Shown here piece by piece: positions 1-11,119 of a stretch of 64,000 nt of DNA; within the stretch, counting starts at the first letter, position 1; the number at the start of each line of letters is the position of its first letter. Source of the DNA: Aspergillus flavus. Taxonomy: Eukaryota; Ascomycota; Eurotiomycetes; Eurotiales; Aspergillaceae. The notes beneath the pieces were generated by a model. It did not search any database and was not told the DNA's origin. It saw nothing but the letters and a program-made list of their open reading frames with translations. The stretch spans positions 124,001 to 188,000 of the forward strand of contig NC_092410.1 in assembly GCF_009017415.1 (NCBI RefSeq). The letters are read 5' to 3'. Position numbers and translations under genes: made by a program.

Positions 1-1432
1 CAGTCGTCTGTCGCGTATATGGGGGCTCTATAGGGGATACGCCATCTTTGCATTCAGGCCCCGGAACCTGCATGGCCATAGCAGAGGAGAAGTTCCTCGT
101 GTAGCCATTATCGGGTGTGGTCCATTGGTACTCAGCCAGCTCCACCATCCGAGAGAATAAATTCTTGAGAAAGTCTTGAGCCGACTGTTGTCGAGACAGA
201 GTGAGACAGAGGGGGAGTGTATTGACCAGAGGTCCAACCACTTCATCGACTCCCTCCAAGGGAAGATTCCGACCAGCCAAGACGGCACCAAACACCACCG
301 AGGCTGAATCCGCATACAGACTGAGGACTAATGACCAGGCCGCATAGTAACAAGTGGAGAGAGTCACCCCTAACCGTTTGGCTACACAGTGCAGTTGTGT
401 GTTGGAAACACTGGGTGCCACGTAGACTTCCTCACTTTCAGTGATTGCCGAGGAAGTTCCTTCTGGTGTCGGGGCCGGAAGGAGGAGCTCCCCCTGGGCT
501 TGGTCAAGCTGGGCTGCGTGGCCTGCCCAATACTCATCGCCTTGACTCTTGTGCTCCTGACGCCACACGCGAATCCGCTTCTCGACGTCGGAAAACGATG
601 GGCCGGGCACAATCGGTAAGCCCTTAATAGCACGACGGACTTTGCAAAAGAGCAGCATAGCAGAATAACCATCGACCAGCGCATGATGGACAGCCCAGAT
701 CACCGTGCTTTGACTGCTAGCGGGAGGGGATCGCTTCCAGTGGACTACTTTGAAAGACGACGATACTGATTTGAGCCAAAGGGTTTGTAGTTGCTCGCGA
801 TACTCCGCTTCCGTCTCCACCGTTACTTCTGACCAAGTGAAGTATTCTTGGTTCCGGGCTGATCCATCAAGAAGGGAGGAATGAAATATCGGCTCGCCTT
901 CGATGACTGTCTTCCACGCCCTTTTTAGGACGGGAATCACGTCAGTTTGGTAAGTCTCGTAGTGATATATGATATTGGTTCCGGGGCTTTTGAGGGAGCC
1001 GTGCAAGAGGGACGCTTGCATTTCGCTTAGGCTCTGGGTGGCATATTGGGTTAGGACGCTTCCTTGTGTCAGATAATCGTCCTCGGCCGCAGTGGATACA
1101 TTGCTGGAGATTGGCGTGGCTACCCGTGGGGAGCCTCCAGTTGAGGAGGAGGGGTTTGATAGATCGTCACTGTCATCGGATGGATCTGGGATCGGAATAA
1201 GATTGGACTCGGAGGACAGCAAATCAGTGAATAGAGCTCTGAGGTTTGTGGAGGATAGGATAGAGGCTATTGACAGCGAGACTCCTAGGCTTTTGCTTCG
1301 GGAGACAAACTCCACGGCGCTGAGAGAATTGCCACCATTGTGCACGAAACCAGAATTGAGATCCAGCTCTGCCGTATCAACCTCTAATACAGCAGCTAAC
1401 TGCTGCACCAGCAATTGCGAGGAAGGGTTCAT
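1..1432 (-). CDS. Nonribosomal peptide synthetase, N-terminal carrier (T) and condensation (C) domains, cut by window edge
   Basis: This is the start of a minus-strand NRPS that continues beyond position 1. A carrier domain lies at residues about 5-75, with the phosphopantetheine-attachment motif GGNSLSAVEF, so the core serine is present. A Ser/Asp/Pro-rich linker of about 50 residues follows, then a condensation domain. The C domain carries an intact HHALVDGYS (HHxxxDG family motif, bases 668-688) and the later VGPLVNTLPL motif. No stop or intron is needed over this stretch. The start is uncertain. ATG at 1432 has the best context (A at -3) and sits just before the carrier helix, but the same frame stays open back to about 1627 with further ATGs at 1495 and 1576. 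A T-C N-terminus suggests either an enzyme loaded in trans or a module whose adenylation domain follows. Product unknown. Confidence 0.85.
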   Translation of the reverse strand, partial: MNPSSQLLVQQLAAVLEVDTAELDLNSGFVHNGGNSLSAVEFVSRSKSLGVSLSIASILSSTNLRALFTDLLSSESNLIPIPDPSDDSDDLSNPSSSTGGSPRVATPISSNVSTAAEDDYLTQGSVLTQYATQSLSEMQASLLHGSLKSPGTNIIYHYETYQTDVIPVLKRAWKTVIEGEPIFHSSLLDGSARNQEYFTWSEVTVETEAEYREQLQTLWLKSVSSSFKVVHWKRSPPASSQSTVIWAVHHALVDGYSAMLLFCKVRRAIKGLPIVPGPSFSDVEKRIRVWRQEHKSQGDEYWAGHAAQLDQAQGELLLPAPTPEGTSSAITESEEVYVAPSVSNTQLHCVAKRLGVTLSTCYYAAWSLVLSLYADSASVVFGAVLAGRNLPLEGVDEVVGPLVNTLPLCLTLSRQQSAQDFLKNLFSRMVELAEYQWTTPDNGYTRNFSSAMAMQVPGPECKDGVSPIEPPYTRQTT

Positions 1433-1576
1433 TGTTGTTCGTGATGGATATCCGATATTGATCGGAGCGTGACGAGGGTTCCAATCCGCTGCCATATATA
1501 TGAAATAGCGCTCAGGAACATGGACATACCACAATCTCACCTCATAGCCACCCTTCGGCCATCCCGATAGAGGCAT

Positions 1577-2379
1577 AAAGATGTGCAGTTCGGTAGCCGA
1601 GTATAGGCCTACTACCGGCTAAGCCCCTAGGGGAAGAGCCGGAAGGATCGCCGTGGACCGGGAAAATTAGGGCTTTTATCAATAAAGACGTCCGTGGCTG
1701 TGCCCCGGAAGCCTTAATGTTCCCAAATGATACTTCCTCGGTAGGTTGGGCCAGTAATCAGTAGGGAGGCTGCTTCAGGGTATAAGAGAAGTCTTGCTAG
1801 GAGGCTCTTCGTTGATCTTAGGGATAGCCATTATATTCACCTGGTTAACAAATAAGCTTTCTATCAGCTTCAAAATCATGTTCAAGCGAATGGAAGGCAA
1901 AGTATGGCAATGATTGTTCCTTTCCTTATCGAACCTTCGCATCAAGCCCTACTATGCAATCTGACTCCCATTTCTTGCCAGTAGAATGCAAACACCCCAT
2001 GACCAGGTTTGCAAGTACAGGTAGCAGGAACATGTCGAGCACATAAGACAGGGTTTGATGCATCGTACAACATTTCATGCAAGGAGGGGCTCTTGTGCGA
2101 ACCATTAGTTGGGCAATGAGACCAGAAGTCACTGAGAGGGCGAGCGTAGCTGATGCGTTCACATTGATGGTGACATGTTACTGGTGTCTGTTTGACCTCT
2201 CAGTTTAGCATTTAAGTGATTGGTTATCATCCAGCAGAAGGTTACGTAGTCAGATTATGAAGTCATATTGACATATAATAAGTGGGAGACTTCCGAAGAG
2301 ACTCAAGTGTGCATGTATATAAAATATTCACATTCTCTGTCTTGGTTTTAAAGCCGTGTTCTCGTATATAGACAACATT
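1577..2379. other. Intergenic region, no gene seen
   Basis: This stretch separates the NRPS 5' end from the 3' end of the permease gene, so it should hold the NRPS promoter and the permease terminator region. The reading frame at 1926-2162 (minus) has no recognisable domain and is probably chance. Confidence 0.5.
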
Positions 2380-4239
2380 CTAAACCTTGGTTTCAAGAAC
2401 TTCTCGACTCTCACGCCTGAGAGACCTGTCACTGTCCTCCTCCGTGGAATCTTTGTTGACGCCTAATTTTGCAGCCTCCTCGACCGTAAACGTTCCGTAG
2501 GTATCGTCCCGGTCAATCTCTCCGATGCCTGGTGGTGGAAAGCACTTGTTAACAAGAGTGTGGATGGCCATAGAAGACAGCAGCCCATATGGGAACCCGA
2601 GCGCATAAAGATGATCAGCGCCAACAGACACCTTAATAGCTGGATTGATACTGTGCATGAATCCAGGAAGCAGAGGAACCCATCCGACAAGCCAAGGCAG
2701 GACACCCCGCCAGTTGAAGCCCATGGTGTAGAAATAGATTCCCTTCGGCCGGGCGTGGTAGAGATCGGAGAGCTTAAGCCGTCTTTGCCGGATAAACCAG
2801 TAGTCGCTGATATGGATCCCACAGAACGGGGCCATGAAGATCGAGAACGACGATATCACACTGACAAAGGTGGTTGCTGAAGCTAGCAGCTCCCATGGAC
2901 AAAGTGCCATCCCGAGAATGAGTCCGACGTAACAACCACGTCGGATGTTGATGTACTTGGGGAGGAGCCCAGAGAGGTCCATACCCACCGAATATCCTAC
3001 CGGATAGTTAGAAAAGCCTTTTACTGACTGGCTAGGAGATGACTTGCCGTTATCCACCACATTGAGTGCTAGTTGCGAGCTGACCAGGCCGATTCCAGCA
3101 AATACAGCAGCCGCGCGCGAGGTGGAGCTGTAGTCTCTCTGTAACCACATGGCGAGGATGGTAGGAGGATTCCAAAGTGCCTCGCCATAGATTGCCTGCG
3201 TTGCAGAACTCGTCAAACAGCCAAACAGGGGCATGATGGAACCAATGATGATGAATGTGAACCATTGGCCGAAGACTTGATCACTCGGCTTTCTAGCAAA
3301 TCGAGAGAAGTCCATCTGGCTCGCTGAATCGAGGTCAGAAACATATTTTAAATAGGGATAAACGAACGGTGACCTACTCAGAGCGATGGAAAGAGTTCCG
3401 ACCACCGTAGTGATGCCTTGCATGATTCCAAATCCCAAGGAATCGCTGGTCTGGAGTTGCGACGGTTGATGAATCAAATCTCCTGCGCCGTGAGCATGCG
3501 ACAAGGACCAGATCATGATGCCTAGTAAGGCTGCAAAGGACATAATATTCATTCCTATCATCAACTTCTCGCTTCTCTCGGGTCGGCGATAAAGGACGGG
3601 AATCGAAATGATGTTAAAGATGGCCCAGCCGATAATCTGCTGAGTTGTGACATGCGCGGATGCGGGCAAAGTATTCGACATTCGAAAGAAGGTAGGAAAA
3701 ATCCCAGAAAGAATTGCTGTCACGCAAAGGCCACCGGTGTAGGACTGGAAGGCGAATCCGACGACTGTGAGCCCAATACGGAGTAGAGTTGGGAAAAATG
3801 CGCCCTTGAGAATCACACCCACGTTAGACTGTCTGGGTACGGTCCGATGACATGAATAAGGCTTTCAATCACTTACAAAGACTCCCCAGATGGCTCGCGA
3901 ATACACTGGAAACCCGATATGCCACTCGGCTCCAATATATCCGATCAGAATCGCAACGATGGCGGCGATTGTCCGTCCCAGAACCACCGCCACCATGGTC
4001 TGCCATACCGACAACGACGACGCCACGAGCGACCCTCCCAGTTGCCAATTAGTGAGACTGAGCTGCCAGACCGACCACCATCCGATAAACGTCATGGTGG
4101 ACCAGGTGCGCCGGCTTGGTGGGAGGGGGCGAATATCATCGTTGATCCATACCGACAGCGCTGTCTGGCCGTGAGGGGATAGCTTTACTGCTTCGTGAAG
4201 GTGTTCCAACCTCGTGCCGTACCGTATCACGGTGGTCAT
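2380..4239 (-). CDS. NCS1-family nucleobase/nucleoside-type permease (Fur-like)
   Basis: Two exons, 4239-3877 and 3828-2380, are joined by a GTAAGT...CAG intron and give about 603 residues. The cytoplasmic N-terminus carries the NCS1 hallmark N-x-D-[ILV]-x-P-x(5)-R-T-W as INDDIRPLPPSRRTW. It is followed by about 12 hydrophobic segments and a hydrophilic acidic tail. Family members import uracil, allantoin, thiamine, nicotinamide riboside or related compounds with protons at the plasma membrane. The substrate cannot be read from sequence. It is tail-to-head with the NRPS and divergent from the Gfo/Idh/MocA gene, with 247 bp between starts, so the two could share a promoter. It may supply a precursor to, or simply neighbour, the metabolite genes. 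Confidence 0.88.
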
Positions 4240-4486
4240 GATTTTGTGTACTCCACCTGTAGATTGAACAAAGAGTTGATGTCTTCATGAGGGGATGAAG
4301 CCAAGAAAAATGGAGAGAAAATATTCCTAGGGCTGAGTGGAGAATCTCCCGGTGGCCGACATCCTCGCTCGGTGTCCAGATTCCATATAACCACCCACGC
4401 CCCATAAACAGCACCTCACCACAGTATTGTGAGAGCAATTTATTAACTATCACTCACTTTAGATAAGTGACACACAGCCAGTAAAT

Positions 4487-5705
4487 ATGTCAAAGCGGAT
4501 TCGCCTAGGAATCGTCGGCCTTTCGGCTGACCCCAGTCATTGCACCAACTACATTCACAAGATTCCCTTGATGACAACACCTTTGAAAGAAAAATATGAG
4601 ATTACGGCAGTATCTATGTCATCCCCAGAGAAGGCCGAGGCGGCAGCCATTGCGCACGGCCTACCGCGAGAGAGAGGATATCATAGTGTGGAGTCACTAG
4701 CCAAAGACCCTGATGTGGACCTGGTCGTCGTCTCGGTCAAAGTTCCTCGCCGCGCGGAGTTGGCTATGGCTGCTATCGAGGCTGGTAAAGATGTCTATGT
4801 TGAATGGCCATTTGCCTCGAATTTGGCCGCGGCCGAAGCGTTGGCACAGCGTGCGCGCGAACGGCAAGTGAAGAGCATGGTAGGCTTGCCCACGAGGCTG
4901 GCACCGCAGGTCTTGAAGGTAAGGTCGATTCGTCTATAGCCTGTACGGAAGCTGATCAATAATGCCTCTGCACCAGATGAAAGAGATTCTTCGGTCCGGA
5001 TCCCTGGGACGCATCCTGGCCACCAATCTACTCGTGACAGACGACCTGTTTCTGAAATTCCATGCCGACAAAAGACATTCTCACGATAAGACGAATGGTA
5101 CATGATGAACCCCTAAATTACGCACATGCGACAGACAGTTAACACCTCTACTTATAGGAGCGAATATTGTCACAATTGCCGGTGGTCACTTACTCGATGC
5201 CATGGCCTTCCTCCTGGGCGAGTTCACCACCCTCCATGCACACACTAGCATGTTGTTCCCAAAGCCTGTCTTGTGCGATACCGACGGCAACCTCAAGACT
5301 GGTCAGTTCAATGATTCTCCAGACACCTTCACTCTGCACGGTAAGATTGGCATTTCTGAGGTTCCGGTGTCGGTGTGCATGTATTCACATCCCCCGACTA
5401 CTCCAAATCTCTTTCAATGGGTTATCACCGGTGAGAAAGGATCGTTGAAGATGGAGGGACCAAGTTTGATGATTCACGCCATTCCTCCAAAGCTAATGAT
5501 GACCTCCTTTGGGTCGGAGACTGTCTGCTGGGAGGAGATCTCCCTAGAGAACACCATAGTGTCAGGGGCAGAATATCAGGCTTGGTTGGACAACGACACT
5601 GAGCGGATCGTAACCCTAGATGAAGCTGTGGTTCGGTATCGCATGGTGGACGCCATCTTGAGAAGTGCCGAGTCCGGGCAGTGCACGTCATACCGCTACG
5701 ACTAG
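4487..5705 (+). CDS. Gfo/Idh/MocA-family oxidoreductase, Gal80-like
   Basis: Three exons (4487-4918, 4977-5097, 5158-5705) give 366 residues. The N-terminus is a Rossmann fold starting IRLGIVGLSADPSH, and the C-terminal part matches the alpha/beta substrate domain of this family (GGHLLDAMAFLLGEF, then GEKGSLKMEG). At residues 106-108 the family's catalytic EKP motif reads EWP, so the usual lysine is missing. That is also the situation in the non-enzymatic Gal80-type branch, so the protein might bind dinucleotide as a regulator or act on an unusual substrate. The second donor (GTACAT) is weak, but its use is required to keep the frame. Expected to be cytosolic; role unknown. Confidence 0.85.
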
Positions 5706-5967
5706 ATAGTCATAAGGGCAATCCTACCTATTGAACGCCAGTCCTGGTTTCTAGTAGCCTAATTTGTCGTGTGCATTCTTTCCATTACTGCTAGACGAAG
5801 AATTGTGTAGTTCTTCCCAAGATTGAACGAGAGAGAAGGGCCGTGTGGACATCTGTGCAAATCAACCAAGCCTCCATTAGTGATGAATATTCAATCTAGA
5901 GGGGGGAAAATTCGAGCGTCTAAATAGAACGTTTTGTAGAAAGTCTTAGCATATAAATATAGTCTAG

Positions 5968-7324
5968 TTACACATTTTCCGGCCTCTCCACAGGTCGCAT
6001 ATCTATGGCTGAAGGCCAGGCACCCGGGAGTTGAGTAATACTGACTACCTTCCAGCCTGTACAGGCTGCTAACTGTCTCCACTGCGTCTCGGTGCGCTCC
6101 TGGCCATGCTCCGCGGTCACCATGACATTAATATCTCCCAACCGAGACATGCGTCCCCATCGGCCGTCAGCCAGCACCGACTCAAGTACGATGAGACGAC
6201 TGACAGGACTGTTGATGATGCTCCGGCGGATGTTCCGTAGGATCTGACATGCCTGCTCATCGTTCCAATCATGTAAACACCAGCGCATCACATATGCTTC
6301 GGACGGGATAACCTCCTGAAGAAAGTCTCCCGCAATGACACGTTCCGGAGGGATGCGCAAGGCCACATCAGCGTACTTGCTGGACGGGTGGTGAAATGCT
6401 TCTTGGAGAAAAGGAAGGACCCGAGGCGTATCCATGATTCCACCCTGGAGGGTGGGAATCGCGCGAAGGAGCCCGGCTATCAACGAGCCATCTCCACCAC
6501 CCAGATCGAACAACGTGTGATTAGACAATTCAGCCCATGGGTAGCCGGTGATCATGCCGGGGGTCTGGGCGATAGCAGCAGCGCCCATGCATTCTCGCAA
6601 CTGCACCATGGTACCATTACGCTCAAGGTAGCTGAACATGCTTTCATCTGTATCGTAATGGACCTGCGCTGGAGAGCCTGACAGTTCCGCTTCAGTATGG
6701 ATATTACTGTCAGAAATGCATGCGAATGAGAGACTTACGAGTTACACCAGCCGACATGGCGCGAGGAAGCCCCTGGGCCATCTGATAAAATTGCTTGCTG
6801 CACACACTCGCCCACCGATGCCATTGAGTCCAATGATCCTGCTTCAGCATTTCGGAGGCTTCATTGTTTCGGACAGAGTCACTCTCCGCGTCGTAGGAGA
6901 AAACGCCATTATTGTACAATAAGCGGAGGACCTGACGCAACCGGTCGCGTCTGGTGCCACTCGAAATGGATAATTGTTCGAAGGTCTGAGGACCGGATGC
7001 CAGATAGTCCGGAATTCGTAGTTCCACTACCGCTGCCAGACATTGTGTGTGCTGGTAACCTAGAATAGTCTGTTAGAACCTGCATACTTCATGGGTGAGC
7101 TGAAACGCACCGAATAGGTGATCGGCAAGGGCCAGATACGCTGGCTCAAGCAACTGGGTAACTTCTGAAACTAGGTCAACTACACGACTGGCCACTGCTG
7201 TGAGTGCTGGATCATTGTTTGGATCTGCTCGTCGGAGTGATGCGAAGGCCGCCGCCGCATTCGGTCGCTTAGTTTCTTCCACGACAGCTCGCAGGGCGGT
7301 CTCGAGTTGCAACAATGATTCCAT
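5968..7324 (-). CDS. SAM-dependent O-methyltransferase, fungal secondary-metabolite type
   Basis: Three exons (7324-7111, 7059-6739, 6677-5968) give 414 residues, the normal length for OmtA-like enzymes. Residues about 70-140 form the winged-helix dimerisation region (LRIPDYLASGPQTFEQL). The SAM-binding loop FDLGGGDGS is at about 235-243, and the catalytic-histidine region WCLHDWND at about 312-319. All key residues are present. The enzyme should methylate a hydroxyl of a small aromatic or peptide-derived product in the cytosol. The start at 7324 is the first ATG that opens the family helix; a longer in-frame stretch upstream has no homology. It is divergent from the MFS gene at 7559, which fits one cluster with the NRPS, by inference. 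Confidence 0.92.
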
Positions 7325-7558
7325 TATTTTCGAAATACTGAAGTCAATCAAAAAGAGCAGATCAATGGCTTTTAGCTGAGTAATTGAAGCATTGGCGATA
7401 TGAAACGGGGGCGAATGGCCTCTTGAGTTACTTCCGGGCTCCGCACAAACCAACTCCGGCCACCGAAGCTCCGTGCAATTAACCCTAATGTAATCATTCA
7501 TCTCGCACTGGTAAGCAGGGAACGCCACGAATAGAACTAATTCCAGTCAAAGAACACC
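7325..7558. promoter_or_regulatory. Shared divergent promoter of methyltransferase and MFS genes
   Basis: Only 234 bp separate the two start codons, which point away from each other. A bidirectional promoter is therefore likely, by inference from layout; no specific factor site was recognised. Confidence 0.4.
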
Positions 7559-9000
7559 ATGGACTCTGACAGTGAAACAGCACCACTTCTCTCTGAACGT
7601 GTGTCGACGGACAATCCACCTATCCACAACGAGGCCCCCTCACAGCACCATGTTACGGCATCCCAATTTCTCCCCGTTTCGTTGCTGGCTTCGCTGGGGA
7701 TGGCGGCAACAGTAGCTACAACTATCTATGCTTATGCAGACCTACTTTGCACTGACCCCACTGCCTGTGAAGACACCGAACAAAGCGCCTACGCCGCAGT
7801 TGTTGCCATAGCAAACGGCATCGCTCATACCGTAGCCATCCTCATTCTGGGACCTTTACAACATTTGGCGAGCAAGTACCTCAAGGCTGGACTCTTTATG
7901 TGGATTATCTGCAGGGCGGCGAGCGTAGTATGTCTGGTTCTCGGAGGTGAATGCCCTAGACATAATTGACCATCATGAACTACGGCTGACGACATGAAAC
8001 AGTCGCCCTCCGGAGTGTGCCGATTGCAGTATCGGGTCGTGTCTTTGAAGGACTGGCATCGGACAATTTGTTGCACTTCAATCTGAATACTATTTACGTG
8101 TCTGTAGCTTCCCCCACACGCAAGGAAGCTTCACGTCCGATCGCAGCATCTTTGGCGCTCTATATGTTAGGCACCGCCGTGGCACCTATTGCAGTCACAG
8201 TTTTCAGAAGCTACACGGCGAGCTTCACGACATCGTTGGTCATCTTCGCTCTCACGATGGCCTACCTGGTCATCTTTGTGCGTCAGCCTGTAAGCCATGG
8301 TACTGGCACTTTGTCGAATGAATCTGCCCAACCAGGGTGGCACAAATCTCCACTAGGAGTGTTGCTTTCGCCTCTACGGCCGTTCTATACCAATCGGAAG
8401 GTCATACCTTACGGACTGTCGCTCCTATTATATACCGCCGTACAAGGGCATTTATTTCCAGTGATTATGGTTTTCGCCTCCATTAGATTTCACTTCGGTA
8501 CTTTCGAGAACGGTCTGATCGTTTCCACAGCCGCCATTTGTGCCGCATTCCAGATTTCCCTCCAGATTTATGTAGCTCCAATGCTGGTGCGGCTCAGTCA
8601 TCGATTCGGATGGGGAGCTCAGGATGCCTCGAGGGTGCGGCATCAGGATCACAATGCCGTAGTCGGCGCACTTCTGTTGCAAATGGTTGCCCTGTCAGCA
8701 ATTACCCAAGTCCGCAGCCCCGTTCAGCTGTATCTAGCAGTTGCTCTCTCATCCGCTGGGCTGGCAGTCCCGGCTTTCTTCAAGGCCCACTTTGTCTCGT
8801 TCATGCCGGACGCACCACAGGCTATATCTGCGCTGACCTTCATGGAAAGCGTGGGAGGGTTGTTATCCCCTTTCGTCCTGGGGGCATGGCAGGCGGTTAT
8901 TCCCGGCACGTCAGTTTTCCTGCTGGCAGTGGCACTTTTAGGAACTACCCTGTGTCTGTTTCTGGTGGCGGGTCTCTTTCATTCTTCTGGTCGGGTTTGA
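7559..9000 (+). CDS. Major facilitator superfamily transporter
   Basis: Two exons (7559-7946, 8003-9000) give 461 residues. A hydrophilic N-terminus (SETAPLLSE) is followed by about 11-12 hydrophobic segments with the usual central loop (VRQPVSHGTGT). It resembles fungal MFS carriers found next to biosynthetic genes, but I see no signature that fixes the substrate. It shares a promoter region with the O-methyltransferase, so product export is the simplest reading (inference). Confidence 0.88.
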
Positions 9001-9797
9001 GCGAGTTGTATCCACTCTTGATCTACAGTTCGTAACGGGATAGACGAACAGTGCATATTTGATTGCTTGTTCTTCTTGAGTGCGTCATCCAAATGTCAGC
9101 TGGTTTACTATATATTTATGCCCTCGAGGCCAGGCAAAAACGAACATTGGCGTAGCTTCCGTTAATGTTGCGTTGCTGCTCCTGGGCCAAAAAAACACTT
9201 GAATCATCCAGACCATGTGCTCTCCGGAGCTGTTGAACTGTTCCTTTGACATTGCTGTCTTCTTCCTCACCGTACAATGTACCTGAGTTGGTTATTATGC
9301 CGTTCATTGGAGGGGAGGGCTGCAACGAATCCCTCTTGCCCACTGTAATGTTATGTGGGGATCCATGCGTCGGATAAATGCACTCAATCTAAAAGTTTCT
9401 CTATAAAGTGCGAGGATCGCCATCACTGCATTTCTATAAGTCCGAAAGAGAGAATTGTCAAATTTTGACGTTATTAATTATGGTTCCTCTCAAACCTCAC
9501 AAGGGGGATCAGAATGACTAAAAGTGAGCGAGAGGAAACGAGATAAGACAAGGAGGGCTGTAGTTTGTGGATGGGTGTAAGTAACGTTCCGCCATTGACC
9601 AAAATTGCCATTGGCTTCACGGGGGCAAATATATTTTTTGATTTGCGCTGCCGGCATGAAATACAGGTCGAGGTACCCTTCATGCCTCAAGTCTTAGAGA
9701 GGGAGGCTCTGTTGGCCTTTTAAGTTAGGTGAAGTATATGAATCTAAGCTATCGGCTTCAGACGTCTGAGAATTAAAGGGCTACAATATGTACGAAT
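9001..9797. other. Intergenic, convergent 3' ends
   Basis: This lies between two convergent genes, so it should hold both transcription terminators. Small minus-strand frames at 9085-9343 and 9474-9690 have no domain and compositional features of non-coding DNA. Nothing else was seen. Confidence 0.45.
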
Positions 9798-10771
9798 CTA
9801 TTTATCCAGATCTACACCGTTGGTCACGGAGCCGAACACCTCCAGCGCGTGGCCAAGATAGTCTTGAGTTCCCTTGAGGCGAGGAGTCATGTCACTTCCC
9901 AAAGCCAACAGCTTCTCCTCCTGGTGCCCCTCGCCCACACCTTCACCAACCACAACCTGATAGAGGGCTTGCATGGCCTTGTCTTTGTCGCCGTTCGGCT
10001 TGATCTTCCCATTCAGCAGAAGCCCTTGCACCTGCTCTGTGAAGGTACCCTTGTAGTCGTCAGGGAGAGGAGTCTTGCCCAGCACGACAGAGTTGAGCAT
10101 ATTGGTGTTGAAAGTTCCCAGGACGACGGTCAGGGTACGAATGTTAAAAGGAGCAACCTCCTTAGCGAGGACCTTGGTGAGGGCTATTAAGTCACTGTCA
10201 GCTACTTGGAAGATAGAGGAAGAGAAGGTACGCTATTGTAAAATCAGACATACCGTCCAGACCAGCCTTAGCGCCTCCGTAGACTCCCATTGTGGGAATT
10301 CCATCGAGGGAAGCGCCGCTGCTCATGTTGACAATTATACCTGATCGGCGTTGACGCATGTAAGGGAGAACCGTACGGATAAGGCGCAGGGGGCCAAAGT
10401 ACATCGTCTCCATCTGGGCGCGAATCTCCTCCTCGGTACTGGTCTCAATGGGCGCGTAGATAGAACCCCCGGCGTTGTTCACAAGAATGTCAATCTGTTC
10501 TCCGCCCTTCTCAAGCTCAGAAATCACATTGCCGCTCTGGGGGCTCTCAACATCGAGCTGGACCCATTTGCCCCCCTTTCCCTCGATTTCTGCAACCAGA
10601 TCGGGGGTGCGGGAAGGGTTGCGCGAGGTGGCGATGACCTTATGGCCACCAGCCTGAGCGGCGCGAGGTGGCGATGACCTTATGGCCACCAGCCTGAGCG
10701 GCGCGAGTTAAGGAGAGGCCAAAGCCGGAGGAGCAGCCGGTGATGAGCCAGGTGAGTTTGTGAGAGCCCAT
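9798..10771 (-). pseudogene. Short-chain dehydrogenase/reductase gene disrupted by a 40-bp tandem duplication
   Basis: Exon 1 is 10771-10254 and exon 2 is 10201-9798, with a GTATGT donor. The Rossmann motif TGCSSGFG, the NNAG motif, the serine region MSSGAS and the catalytic Y-G-G-A-K are all present. Between the TGCSSGFG motif and the NNAG motif, bases 10621-10660 and 10661-10700 are an exact tandem repeat. Forty is not a multiple of three, so translation leaves the SDR frame and meets TAA within a few codons, after roughly 40 residues. Counting the unit only once, the two exons have a length divisible by three (882 nt, 293 codons plus stop), which shows this is the sole lesion. It belongs to the classical SDRs of the Ayr1-like/oxidoreductase group. 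The lesion is either a recent inactivation or an assembly error. Confidence 0.87.
10621..10700. repeat. Perfect 40-bp tandem duplication
   Basis: The unit begins gcgcgaggtggcgatgacct and is repeated head to tail without mismatch. A further 7 bp (gcgcgag) follow the second copy, so the single-copy ancestor would have had a 7-bp direct repeat at each end of the unit, the usual microhomology for replication slippage. Confidence 0.97.
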
Positions 10772-11119
10772 AATGAATGTGGAAAATCAATTGTCGTTGA
10801 TTGTATGACCGTAATCGTCGCAAAGGATAAATAGACTGAATTTATAAGGGAAGCTATAACGGAGATAGCGGACTTTACTAGCGGAGCCACGGGTTAAGGT
10901 CGTAACTCCGTCGACAGGGATTCTTTGCTTTACTAACACGGGGTGTCTAGTTGGATGCCCTAAGTATTACTTCATAGCATGGGGACCGACATATTCAGAC
11001 AGAGATGCTTTGTGAACCATCATTATCATGATTACCTTCATCCCCCAGGCTGGCCTTGAGGGCCTTTATCAGGGGTCGCATGAGCCATTCCTTTGGCTGG
11101 ACCATCTTCAAAGCTGTCG

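Noticed and set aside
1092..1472. 126-codon plus-strand frame
   Set aside because: Lies antisense to the NRPS carrier domain and linker, whose motifs are clear; no motif of its own.
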